43,869 bases of DNA from Saccoglossus kowalevskii (taxonomy: Eukaryota; Hemichordata; Enteropneusta; Harrimaniidae): positions 118,121 through 161,989 of the forward strand of contig NW_003116955.1 of NCBI RefSeq assembly GCF_000003605.2. The letters are read 5' to 3'. The position numbers were made by a program, and so were the translations under genes. The notes under the pieces were generated by a model. That model was not told the DNA's origin. It ran no database searches and was given only the letters and a program-made list of their open reading frames with translations. The stretch's first letter is position 1. Each line of letters begins with the position of its first letter. Shown here piece after piece: positions 1 through 12,200 of this stretch.

Positions 1-351
1 TATAAGTTACCTTGGAAGAATATGACCACACCTTTGTAGGCATGGTGACACTCCACACTAATTTATGAAGTTTTTTTCCGCTGGGAACAAAAGACACACT
101 TTCACTCAGCTACTCAGTTGTTACACCATAACATCTCAATGCACCAATTGAGGGCGCAACTTATAAGAAACCCCACAGTAGATATTCGTTTAGTTGCTGG
201 CCGATGGGGCGGTAGATTAGGCTGTAAAAGTCCGCGGACTGTCACGTTAGCGTAACCATAGACTCTAAAAATATCTTCTATTTTATTTATAGTCTGTAGC
301 ATAATACACTCCAAAATCACATATTTGTACTTGTTAGGACATGCACATTTC

Positions 352-886
352 AGGCAGAAACCTACTCATAAATTAAAATACTAGTACCCAGAATTGATTC
401 ATTCTGCAAGTGTACTCCATTGCAATATAAGATTATTGACTTAAAACAAGTTTGGGGTCACCAGCCTTATTTTCGAGAAACTGGTGGTTGTATTTTAGTT
501 GAAAATCGCCATTTTGGCTCTGTTATCATGCTTTTACCATAGGTTTCTATGGCAGAGATATTATGCAATATCTCAAAATCTAACCTGGTGACATAGGCTG
601 AAAAAATCATATATTGTGAATGATGGAGTACTTTTTGTTGTGAATTATTTAAAAAATCTGGGTTTTAAAAAGTATCAAAAAATGCAATTTTTCTTTAACA
701 TTGTGCTCTATGGAATAGCAATTTTCAAGAAATATTAGGACACTTTTCTCAAAAATCTTAACTAACACACAAAATAATGCTATTTCATTATACCATGGAA
801 CATTAGCTTCATGATTGTACATAATAAACACATGAACATGTGTTTTATGACCAATTTTGTCAAAAATTATGAGTAGGCTTCTACCT
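352..886. mobile_element. MITE-like element with about 22-bp terminal inverted repeats
   Basis: The left end (352-374) reads AGGCAGAAACCTACTCATAA and continues. The reverse complement of the right end (865-886) reads AGGTAGAAGCCTACTCATAA. These are near-perfect inverted termini about 535 bp apart. The interior is AT-rich and non-coding, so a non-autonomous DNA transposon is the simplest reading. A clear target-site duplication was not seen, so the superfamily is open. Confidence 0.5.
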
Positions 887-1071
887 TAACACTCCAAACA
901 TTACCCGAATGACGTCACGGCATCTGAAAGATTTTCGTGCTAATTGCAAAATGGTAAATAACGTATTAGGAACAATTTAATTGGGAAACATATTTGTCAA
1001 TCATTTCAGTATCTTACCAGCCACAGTGCAACATGGTGTGTTTCCCATTGTTTACCGCACTGTGTGGTGTT

Positions 1072-1098
1072 ATAATTATTGTTTTCGCGTTGACTTCT
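1072..1098. repeat. 27-bp direct repeat, left copy (partner 2264-2290)
   Basis: ATAATTATTGTTTTCGCG and the following nine bases match 2264-2290 at 25 of 27 positions in the same orientation. The pair brackets the 1.2 kb just upstream of gene A. It could be a duplicated motif, element ends or chance in AT-rich DNA. Confidence 0.4.
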
Positions 1099-2263
1099 AA
1101 CACACAGTGGGCACGCTGTGTTAGTTAATAGACTTATTTACCACTTCTCAGAATCAATTAATAACAAGACCATTCGCGCGATATGTCTCGCTTCACAGAT
1201 GTAACGATGTTATTTGGTACATTTCATTCACATTCACACGACCACAATAATTTATATTAAATACAGTAAATCACAGCATAAGCTAGAACCGACGTTTAGG
1301 CTAAACTATAGGAGTAGGCCATACTAAAACATCACATCTATAATTATTCTTAAACAATTTAGATAAATCGGTTGACAAAACCAAACTAGTATAGCTTAGT
1401 CAGTCTCGTCTTTTTATCAACTTAGCTGTCGATACTCAATTTGGCTATTCTCCAACCAAACATCATATTAACATATATGTGACTGATAGCAACGTATTTT
1501 CTTTTGTGTATTTGTTTCTATATTATTACGTGATTGACAGCGTGTGTAGCTAATTGCAGCTTGTGATTTCTGGCATTAATGAGGGACATGTCATGGTGTT
1601 ACTGGGCACAATTCCCCACTGTAAGCTTAAAAACAGTTTGCCTGAAAGTTTCAGTGTATTGTTGAGAGGGTGGAATTATTTAATAGCCAGTGTATAAGCA
1701 GCTAACACCACGGGACACCTGGGAGTTGTTTGGGGTTACGACCTCACATCACCAGTCTGTCCCGTGATGTTTCCTACATTTCGTATTTCATTTTATATCA
1801 CGAGTTTTAAATAACTGAACCGCCAGGTTGTTGACTTTTATCCAATCCATTTGGCTTTCATTACAACTTTTTCTGTTATTGGCGCTAATGTAAAGTGTTA
1901 ATAATTGAATTGTTTAATAAATGAGTGATGATTTGGTTGACAGTAGTGAAGCTATTGAAAATACCTGTGTTATAGTGCCGAGTTCAACCTGAATTATCAT
2001 TGAGAGTATCTGTTGTTGAGGCAGTTATATTATTATTACTATCCATTCATAGAAATATGGCTCCAGATTAGCACGAATCAATAGCTTACTGCATAGATAA
2101 TTACAATTCAAAAGCAAGGCAAAATCGTCTGATGTGTAAACAATTCGGTATTTTCGAGCAGTTGAGTATTTTACTAGTCTGTGTACCATGCCAACCCCAG
2201 ACAGTACCAATAGGTATGTGATAATTACAGTGTTCCAACTGATAATTTCAATGTTTTTGTAAG

Positions 2264-2290
2264 ATAATTATTATTTTCGCGTTGTCTTCT
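2264..2290. repeat. 27-bp direct repeat, right copy (partner 1072-1098)
   Basis: Same-orientation copy of 1072-1098 with two mismatches. It lies about 175 bp before the proposed start codon of gene A, so it may fall in the promoter or 5' UTR. Confidence 0.4.
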
Positions 2291-2312
2291 CCCTCCCAGG
2301 GATTTTTGCCAT

Positions 2313-2334
2313 GCGGTAGGTCCCAACCAACCGC
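2313..2334 (+). promoter_or_regulatory. Short hairpin upstream of gene A start
   Basis: The 9-nt arms GCGGTAGGT (2313-2321) and ACCAACCGC (2326-2334) pair with one mismatch around the loop CCCA. It lies about 130 nt before the start codon and could form in a 5' UTR. Function is unknown and it may be coincidental. Confidence 0.25.
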
Positions 2335-2464
2335 AGTGACATTCAAAACGAAACGTAACAAAAATCAAAAAGCCGAAAAAAAAATAATGTGATTTTTAAC
2401 GACACTTTTGTGCGAACGCGTTTCTGGTTCTTTCCATTTGCGGCATTGGCTGGACGGAATGATA

Positions 2465-5400
2465 ATGTCTTCTAACACAGTGTTACGTTTATGTTTTTTC
2501 GTGGCTTTGAGTATCGTTCCTTCAATGGCTCTTTTAAAACTTAAACTAGGATTCCTAGCTCCGTGGACAAACACTGAAATAGTGAACGATTTTAGTGGCG
2601 CGACAAGTGCAGGGGCCATAAACATCGCCATTGATAGAATTAAGGAGATGGATCTAGTCGAAGATCTCGAATTCGAGTAAGTAAATTTCTTTTATGTTTC
2701 GTGTTTATACAAGATATGTTCATATTTAATTCGTCTGCAAGTAACTAATGCATGGCATATATATACAAATAGTTTTCCACTGACATAGAGATATTTATTC
2801 CTGATCGTTACGTCATTTTCGAAAGCTAGTTCAAGTAGAAAAGAGTAGATAGATTGATTGGATTTGAACTTGATATTGCAAGTTTGCATTTCGCTTTGTG
2901 CATTCACTATCCAGTGAAAAGTGCCAAACCACGTGTGTGATTTATAAATATTGTGTTGCCTTTAAGGGATTTGAATAGAGTTGTGTCGTCTGCAAAAAGA
3001 GGAAATTGGTTAATGGATTAACAAATTTATAATACAAAATTGGAAATAAAATAGGACCCAAAATCTACCCTTGTAGAACATCGGATTTATTTGTTTATAG
3101 GAAGACAATGTTTTAATATTACCAGTAACTGATTGTTGCCGATTTCCAACCCACTGTGTTTTTTTAAAGTCAATAACATTTCGAACGTGATGCAACCATT
3201 AAAAGTGTATTTGCAATACTTGATATATAGCTATAGAAAGTTTAGTATTATATTGTTTGCGAAAACCAAATTGTGTGATTGATAGTGTCTACGTTTATGA
3301 CGAAATCAACGAGTTGTTTATTTACAACTGATTCGAATACTTGCCGGTCTTCGCTGGTAACCTTTTCCGGGAAACACACCTTAGCTTAATAAATAATTGA
3401 TGATATAGGCTATAATTGTGGGACGAATAAGGTCGAGTCCGGCGGGTCCTTAGCGTCTATTGATTTGACGAAAAATGTGTTTCTCACAAACCAGGTTAAA
3501 AGGATTTATTTTGATTTCCAGTTAGACATTGCTTAAACTCGCCAGTATTCGATATACCGGCGGTAAGATTTAGACCAAGATTATCAAAATAATCAGTATC
3601 CCCCATATCAATACTGCTTATATCATTTGAGTAATATAGCTTTTTGTCCAACATGAGCAGACAGTTTGGAACATTTTTGTATTGTTTATATTTTATTACA
3701 CTTCGACAATTATTTGGGTTAATCAATAATAAACCTTTGGTATTACAGAATTGTAACTCGTGATTCGTCATGTGACAGCAAACAGGCTGCCGGGTACACA
3801 GTCGATATGCACCTCAAAGAGCACGTTGACGTAATCATTGGGCCACCATGCTCGTCTGGTGAGTATAAATGGAGTATAATCCATACAGAAATGCCATGAA
3901 AATAACATGTTTGAACTTTGCCTATAGATTGTACCAAAATATTCAGATATCATGTGTAATAACCCGAACAGTTTGAAATGGTGCACTTCCAGTACATGGA
4001 CGGCGTTGTTGTTTAACACGGTGAAACATCTCCAGAAATGTAATCGTTTTATGCGAGGGATTGCCCATATTTTAACCCAGAGTATTTGTTTTCAGTCAGT
4101 TTGAACAGCGTCGACACTCAAGTCACATATTGCACCATCCCATTAAACTCACACATGAACTCTCAATCCACTTCAATATTTACATTAGTCTTAATTTGTG
4201 TAAGTCGATAAACTGCCGAACTGTGCTCACGCTGCCAAACACTGCTTCTTAAACACTACAAGGTGTACGACTTCGCGCCTGCCCGCTACAGATATACTAT
4301 TTGTATTGTTATTCCATACTTGTACACTTGTTCAGACACATACTAAATGGATACACTCTCCATAGTGTGACTGCATTGTATAATCCTCAGCCATATATCC
4401 CACACTTTCTGAATCTATACTCAATCATATACTGTGAAATACTTTTTATTTTCGCTTGGAATTAATTTTCGCTATTTTCGCTGAAGGAGGGACTCAGTGA
4501 AAATAAAATCCAGCGAATATACCTGTTGTCATATATTTTATATTAAACTCGCCAAAACTCAGTGAAAATAAATTCCATACAACACACCCAAAACATCTTT
4601 TCGGCGAAAATGAATTCCAGTATTTTACAGTACTAGAATTCTATGTTCGCCATGCTATAACTGTATACTCGTCATTCTCTTACATTACTCTAAACTTTCA
4701 ACAACTGACTTTAAAAGGCGATGGTCTTCGCGCAGCCCGAGTTCGAAATTCATGTAAACAAACAATGTATTTCACACGCGTATGTATGAGTGCCATATCG
4801 AACACGGCATGGTGTGATCACTGCCCTCTAACCATGTACTCTCCAAATCTTCGACTCAATACTATTCATACTCCTCATCACAGTGTTGTCCAATACTTCC
4901 TTATATTTCAGCCTGTATGATATCTGGACAGTTGGCAGCATTTTGGAACATTCCAATCATATCATGGGTAGCTACATCACCAGACTTCGATGATAAAAAC
5001 ATCTACAGCACCCTCGGACGTTCACTCGGACCATTCACTAAACTTGGGATGTTTCTGATGGAAATAATGGCTAGCTATAATTGGAATCGTGCTGTCATTG
5101 TATATTCTACATTTTTATTGTACGGGGATGCTGGTAAAGCAATTGAGAAGGTAAGAAGATGTGCAATATATCATCACGTACTTACGTACTTATCACCACG
5201 CCGCCTATTCTATCCTTTTTTTCATAATATATTAAATATAATGGTTCTTCAATTTTTCAGACATTCAATGACAACAATGTGACTTTGTCGTACGTTGCAA
5301 TATACAACAGTAATCCCACTAGGAAGAAAATTCAATCAATACTTCGAAAAATTAAGAGAGAAGGGAGAAGTAAGTAATTTAAATACCAATGTGTTAGCTC

Positions 5401-8400
5401 CTTTCCAACGCCAGTTTTCTTAGAGCATTATAGAGCATTATAGAGTTTGATAAATTAATTCTCTTACTCCCACGTTGATTTCTCGTGTATTCTCTTTCCG
5501 AATTATACATTTTTCATTTAACGCCATGCCTGCCAATTGGATGATTGCTTTGTGCATGGTTAATCCCCATGATTCATAATTCCCAACGTAAGCAGGTTAT
5601 TTTTAGCATTCTCAGGTATATTGTTTAGCCAATTTACAATTTAAACTAATTTCAGTTGCCAAATGAATATTCAGTCGACTTGTTAAGTAATGACAAAATT
5701 ATTATAAGTGAAATAATTGTATGTATATTTTGTTATCATTTGTGGAAGCTAAATAGTAAGGTTATTTTATACATATTACAGTCATTGTCGTCTGCGTGCC
5801 GCAAGAAGATCGCCGAATGTTATTACTGGAAGCCTATGATATGGGGATGACAAAAGGTGACTATGTATTCTACACTGTTGAGATGTTACCAGGTGACGAC
5901 GTCATCACTGCACAAGAAACCTACCTTGGCATTGACCGAAACGAGGAAGCTCGAGAGGCATTTGAAGCAGTATTTCATGTGAGTATAATAGATCATTTAT
6001 CAATATTCCGTAAATTCAATCATTGTATTAAAACAGACATACTATGTGAAACAAATACACTTTCTGTTAATGTAAAATCTACTTAGTACCAATCAGACTG
6101 CTCCATGTCAGGTCTTTATAAATGTTATATATGTCCTGGACTCTTGTCTGACACGTGTTTTTGGTATGACCACGTCAGTATTTTTGTTCCCATAAGTGGT
6201 CCTGTGACTGTAATATTGACAGTATTGATCTCATGACATCATCGTCAGAATTTGAAACATAAATTAACCTTATTAAATTTAACATGTATCTACTAGATGT
6301 CACTTGCAGCACTGACAGGAGCAGATGTCGACATGTTCACGAAAGAAGTTGCCAGACGTGCACAGGATCCTCCATGGGGGCTTACATTACCGGCAGGAAT
6401 ACAGGTAAAAACAACTACAAATTACGTAACATGAATGTCAGAAAAACATAGTACGTTTGTTTATTTCGAATGAATGCGACCCTGCTGAAATATGTAAATT
6501 TATTAGTTTAAAAATTCTCTAATATGTACTGTGTCATTAACAATTTCTCTCACCATATAGGGAAATAAATACTCTGCATTTTTATACGATGCTATGATAT
6601 TGTATGCTCTAGCTCTGAATGACACATTATCAACAGGTGGTAAATATAACGATGGTCAACAACTGTTACAAGCAATGTCTTACAAGACATTCAGAGGTAG
6701 ACACATGCATAAATAACACACCTATTAACATATATATATCATGGTATAACTTTAAAATATACCATGTAGGTATGTGTCGTTTAAATATCATTCTCGCGTT
6801 TGTCGTAGCTTTCGTTCGCGCGGTTTCATATCCGATCAGAAATCCGTTGAAGCACCTTGTTGGATCACTATACCCCAACATTTCAAAAACTACAATGAAG
6901 AATATTACATAAATGACCGTATACATAAAGAAATATGGGTATATTGCCCAGGACGCTTACATGTTATAAACCAGTCTGAGTAGTTCATGAAGTTTCTGGA
7001 ATGCCTCCTATGACACCTTCCTAGTTGTCCAGATAAGGTACGGATTCGGGTGTCTTGTTCAGTTCAGAAAAAATGGTTAGGCTTCTAACACAAACAAAGC
7101 TAGCCTGACGTATTTTAGTAAAAAACAACAAAATAAATTTTAATAGATTAGAATTATTTGTTATCGTTTATGGTTCTTTTCTTTATTGCAAATAGTAAAA
7201 GTACAACTTCGGATTTGTTACTACACATAGTTTGTGATATCGATGTGAACCTTGTCGAACATCTTACATAAATCTGACTGGAGGCATAATCCAACTAGGT
7301 ACAAGTTGACACCACCTAAATAAATCCGAGTCCGAGAGAACGCGTGAAACACGGCGAACAATATGCACAGATGATTAAAGATGCGCCAAAGTGCGTCTTT
7401 TCTTGCGGTGCATGCATCCAGTCATAATGACACTAAACAATCAATGTAACAACAGGACCTAATACTCAGTGACGTCATTTAGCGACTGCGGTATAGCGAG
7501 AATACATAACATCCACCCATATTTATGACTTGCGACATTATTTTATATGACATATCTTTGTTTTTTTAAAGGGCGATAAATATTCAGCGTTTCTTTATGA
7601 CGCCATTATTCTTTATGCACTGGCACTCAATGATTCTTTATCCAAGGGAAAGGATCATACAAACGGAGTAGATCTCCTTCAATCAATGTCAAATATGTTC
7701 TTTAAAGGTATGACCCAGACAGGGTTGTTATTTCGTATAATGTACTACTGTAATATAAATTTGCATGTTATAGTCGCCATTTTGGATTTGCGCAAATGAA
7801 CAGGAGATGATACATAATTACGTTAGTTATACAGTGAAACAGCAAAAGCATGCCTATTCCTATTAATATAATTATGAAAATGAATAAACCCAACGATTTT
7901 TATTCGAAATCAATTGGATTGTCTATGCAAGTGTCTTCACAGACAGAAATAGAACAGACGGCATCACTATACGAGCTAATACAATGATTAATCACCATTT
8001 GAGTTTATAACGCTGACCCCGGTGTGATATGCTGGATTTTATTTTGCGATTAATTTTAGAAACACTAGAAAAAAACTAAGGCTTGATTTGGATTTGCATA
8101 TGTTCATTCAAACCATTTTGTGCGAGAAAAGTTTGCGTGGGATCCACTGATTTGATTCATACCTGAATTCGTCTAGATGCAGCACTATGTTTATAAACAC
8201 ACATTACTTTTATAACTAAAGGTATGACTGGAATGGTCATGACGGATGCTTACGGTGACAGAGAACCAGATTATTGGATTACTGATTTACAGCCTAATGG
8301 AGTTTTTGAGAAAATAAGTGAAGTTGTTAATTTAGAAGACGGTACTCGGGTGAGAAACAATATAGTTCATATTACTATGAAACCGACATAGGTTGTCACG

Positions 8401-9239
8401 GGCCTGTTAGTTTACAATTAACTTGCTAGTAGCCAATTAATTATAAGAATTGTACTCATCTCATATTACATGCGGAGCACCTTGAGAAATTTAACAACTT
8501 ACAGGATTTAAGTTTTCATGAAATACATAGATTACTTGGTTATATACTTACATTTGTCACTTTATTGGGTTTCTATAAATTTATCTTAAAAATCTTATTA
8601 AATCTTATAAAAATGAATCATACGGGACATCTATTTTATTTCTCTACCAGTATGTAAATTATAATTCATTAGCCAAATTCTCCTCTTGCCATGTGTTATG
8701 CATGAGAAGTGGGCGTTTATATTAACAATTCAATTTAGTCAACACTTAATAATACCTAACACACATATAGATTAAATCAGACCATTGCTATCTTTATTAT
8801 CAGTGTTTTATGTGCAAGAAGATTTAAATATGTCTAATCATAAAAGCTTCAAGACGATCTCATCCACTAAAGAAATACAGTGTTGAACCGTATTACTTAT
8901 ATCATCTTCATGCTTATAGTGTGGGTGAATACACTCTGTAAGAAACTCAGTGATTGTGTGGTGAACGAGCATTCAGATCTGAGCAAATAGAATCCAAATG
9001 ATTAGTAACTGAAATAAGATAAATTATAAATAAAACACACAAAAATTTGTATATCGTATTTCAATCAGATTGATAGACATCTTTTCATATAACATTGACT
9101 TACTAAAGGTACTTTTGTTTATAGGAATTTCGACAACTGGGTGAGCCTCGTTGGCCAGGTGGAAAGGTAGGACACCAATACGCACCGCCTGATGTACCTG
9201 TGTGTGGATTTAATGGAGAATTCTGTAAGGAAGATGATA
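2465..9239 (+). CDS. rGC-A ectodomain, exons 1-9
   Basis: Exons: 1 2465-2676, 2 3749-3858, 3 4912-5150, 4 5261-5369, 5 5782-5978, 6 6297-6404, 7a 6561-6696 or 7b 7572-7707, 8 8222-8349, 9 9125-9239. The hydrophobic leader is followed by LKLGFLAPW, then [18 protein letters not shown], the disulfide-type GPPCSSAC segment across the exon 2/3 junction, and [13 protein letters not shown]. All are typical of ANF-receptor domains of receptor cyclases. Exon 8 carries GMTGMV and GDREPDYW; exon 9 ends in the juxtamembrane cysteine motif [10 protein letters not shown]. Exon lengths of 2-4 and 6-9 equal those of gene B. Introns 1 (1072 nt) and 2 (1053 nt) are long; intron 2 holds a MITE. Confidence 0.93.
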
Positions 9240-12200
9240 GTAAGTAACTAGGAATATTGTAGCATTTGACCAAATATGCATTTTTTTTATTTCAAGTAAA
9301 TTGAAATTGAAAAAAAGTAATTATTGATTAATGTTTTTTTGCAGATGCCTATATTTACATTGTAGGTTTTAGTGCAGGTGTCATTATCATTGTCATGGCA
9401 ACGCTTCTATTTGTCTGGTTATACAGGTTAGTGAGATTTTGTGTGTAGTGTATTGTGGTGAGAACATCGGTCCAAGGGTTCGAACAAAAAAGTCCCACCT
9501 TAGCCATACGTGACCATTATTTAACTTCTATCAAGTATGAAACATGAATTTAAAATATGTAATCTCAATTATTGGGCATTGGCTTTTCCTGTAGCGTTGG
9601 CGTTAAACAGTGACACTATACACTTTGATATTTGACTGCTACAACAAGTCAATTAACGATCCGAAGAAGTCATCTTACGATGTTCCATGTATACATGATT
9701 ACATTGTAGATTTATAGCTATTGCATATATTACCAGTTTAAATAGCGTCTGGACATCCAAGATGCCATGGACAGTTAACACAACAAAGTTTTTTAAAGTG
9801 GTTACGACAACTATAACTATTTACTCATGTACATTATTGTTTTTAAAGACGAAGTAATTACGAAGCAGATTTATTGAACATGAGATGGAAAATTCATTTG
9901 GAAGATCTGCACTTCACTGGAGGCGGATCGCAGAAAATGAAGTCAGGGAGCATGGGTGGCGGTAGCGCCGGTAGTCACGTACGTACATTACAATAACAAA
10001 CTCTACTGCGGAGGCTATATGCTCATAGCATAAATAAATATATTACTTATAAATCAGTTTGGACTTGAAGGTACCCTGAGAATGCAAATCTCCGTCACAG
10101 CGGCAAATTACATTAAAACGCGGTAGTCGTCGCGCTGCGCAAGTGCGAGATATATGGGTCTCATATAAACAAAGATGGCGACATTGACTGTTGCGCAGTA
10201 CGAATTGAGACGTTTCCAAGCTTAAATTAGGTAATTTTCATGTTATTTGAAGGTATCGAAGGAGTCACCGGCGGTAATCAGTGCAAGTCGCGCCCAGGTC
10301 AAACCTCATACTTGTGATTTCCATTTGAAGAGCGCATTGGATTGTGAGAAAATAAATGTTATCAACACGACTACCGCGCTTTAAAAGTGCAATTCAGCAT
10401 GCTTGAACTAAATTCTTTGTATTTATTCGTTCACAGCCAAGTTTGAATAGCGGCGGCGATATTTTGTCGAAGCATTCTTCCAATTTGTCTCATAGTTTAG
10501 ATGGAAAGAGTTCAGCGCCGTCTAATCGCACACTCCAATACTTTGCCAAGACAGCTACTTATAGAGGCGTGGTAGTTGCTTTGAAGAAAATCAACAAAGA
10601 GCACTTGCAAATCAACCGCAATGTTCTCATGGAATTCAATGACGTGAGTGAAGTTCATATTTTTATTAAAATAAATTCCAATATATGCCGCCTACCATAA
10701 ATCTGGAGTTTCGAATCCAATCAGTGTATCATAACTCAAATTATTCACATCCGACGTTGGAAATCCACCACGTGAAAATTCAAGTTTTGAACTTAAAGGT
10801 GTATTTAAAGTAAAATATTACGATTTGAAGCATTGTAAAATTATATTTTATTTGGCAATTAAATACCGCGATTCTGCAGGCGAGCATTTATAATGTTTCA
10901 TAATAACCGAAATAATCAATGTGAGTTTTTTGTATATAATACACAGTGGGAATGCAACTATTAGAAAATGCAAGGATGGAGCGTCACGTATCCTATACAC
11001 AGAGGAGTTGTACAACAAGTTCATTCAATATAATCTTCATACATACCTATGTTTCTCTTTACATTTACTTTTATTCTAGGTGAGGCAACTCAGCCACGAA
11101 AATTTGAACCAGTTCATTGGTGCCTGCGTAGAATCTAATACCATCTTCCTGGGATGGCAATATTGTGATAGAGGCAGTATTGTGGTGAGATAAACGAGTG
11201 GCATGTGGAATTACATGGGAACGGCTTTTCTAACACAAGAGGTCACCAATGTGTATTATATTTGCAAGATCGTTTCAATCTGATTTTAATATAGAGTAGT
11301 CGTATTTGTACAAATGCATTAAAAATACCTTGTATTATATGACATTATGATACTCAGAATATTTGCCATTCATGTGTTGCTTGGAGTGCGTAACATTTGG
11401 TAAATATCTTACAGGATGTTCTTCAAAATGATGAAATACGCCTTGATGACGCATTCAAGTTGTCTTTCATAACAGACATTGTCAAGGTTAGTATTATTTA
11501 AAAGGCATATGATTTAATAATTGAAATATGATTTAATAATTTGAAATCAATTCACGCCTTGTTTTGTGTTCTGGGATATTTATTCTGTAAATTTCAATTA
11601 TAGAGCAGACTTTAATAAAATAAACCATGTGCGCTGCATTTGTTTTGTTGGATGTACAAACAAAATAAAAATGAGGTTTATTATTTGCATTTCCTAATGA
11701 CGATTGCTACTTCAGGCCGAGATATAAACAATAAACCGAAGATGGTAATACATTTATAAGTATAAATTCTACATATGTGATTTTAAAATAATTACTCCTC
11801 GATAGGGTATGGAGTATCTACACAAGAGTCAACATGGCGGTGGTTCCCATGGCAACCTGAAATCGTCAAACTGTTTAGTGGATAATCGTTGGGTTGTCAA
11901 GATTACAGACTATGGACTCCAGACATTTTTCTCGGGGCAGACTGAGAACGAGAATACTGACGACAATGACAAGTTTTTACGTAAGTACAGGTACTTTTAC
12001 CCCTTTCGCTGATATTTATGTATGTACCTGAAATAATTCAAGTTCCAGTCATGACTCACCCAGCTGATAATTCGCCATGTTCAAGTTAATACGATATATT
12101 AAATAAATAAAAGAATAAAAGTGATACATGATATTTGAATATGTTAATTACAACTACTACAAAATACTTTGTGACACTATCAGTTTAAGTTCTTAGAAAT

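Larger units (their letters stand above)
1..2464. other. Upstream flank of gene A, no recognised gene
   Basis: No exon with recognisable protein similarity was found on either strand. The stretch holds a MITE-like inverted-repeat element (352-886), a 25/27-matching direct repeat pair (1072-1098 and 2264-2290), a hairpin at 2313-2334, and a 9-bp inverted repeat (1711-1719 with 1758-1766). A micro-ORF at 1921-1992 encodes 23 residues and is not recognised. The promoter and 5' UTR of gene A must lie at the right end, but no convincing TATA box or 5' exon could be fixed. Confidence 0.6.

Noticed and set aside
1921-1992. 23-codon micro-ORF upstream of gene A
   Set aside because: Opens with a plausible start but has no recognised similarity, no splice partner and no second copy.
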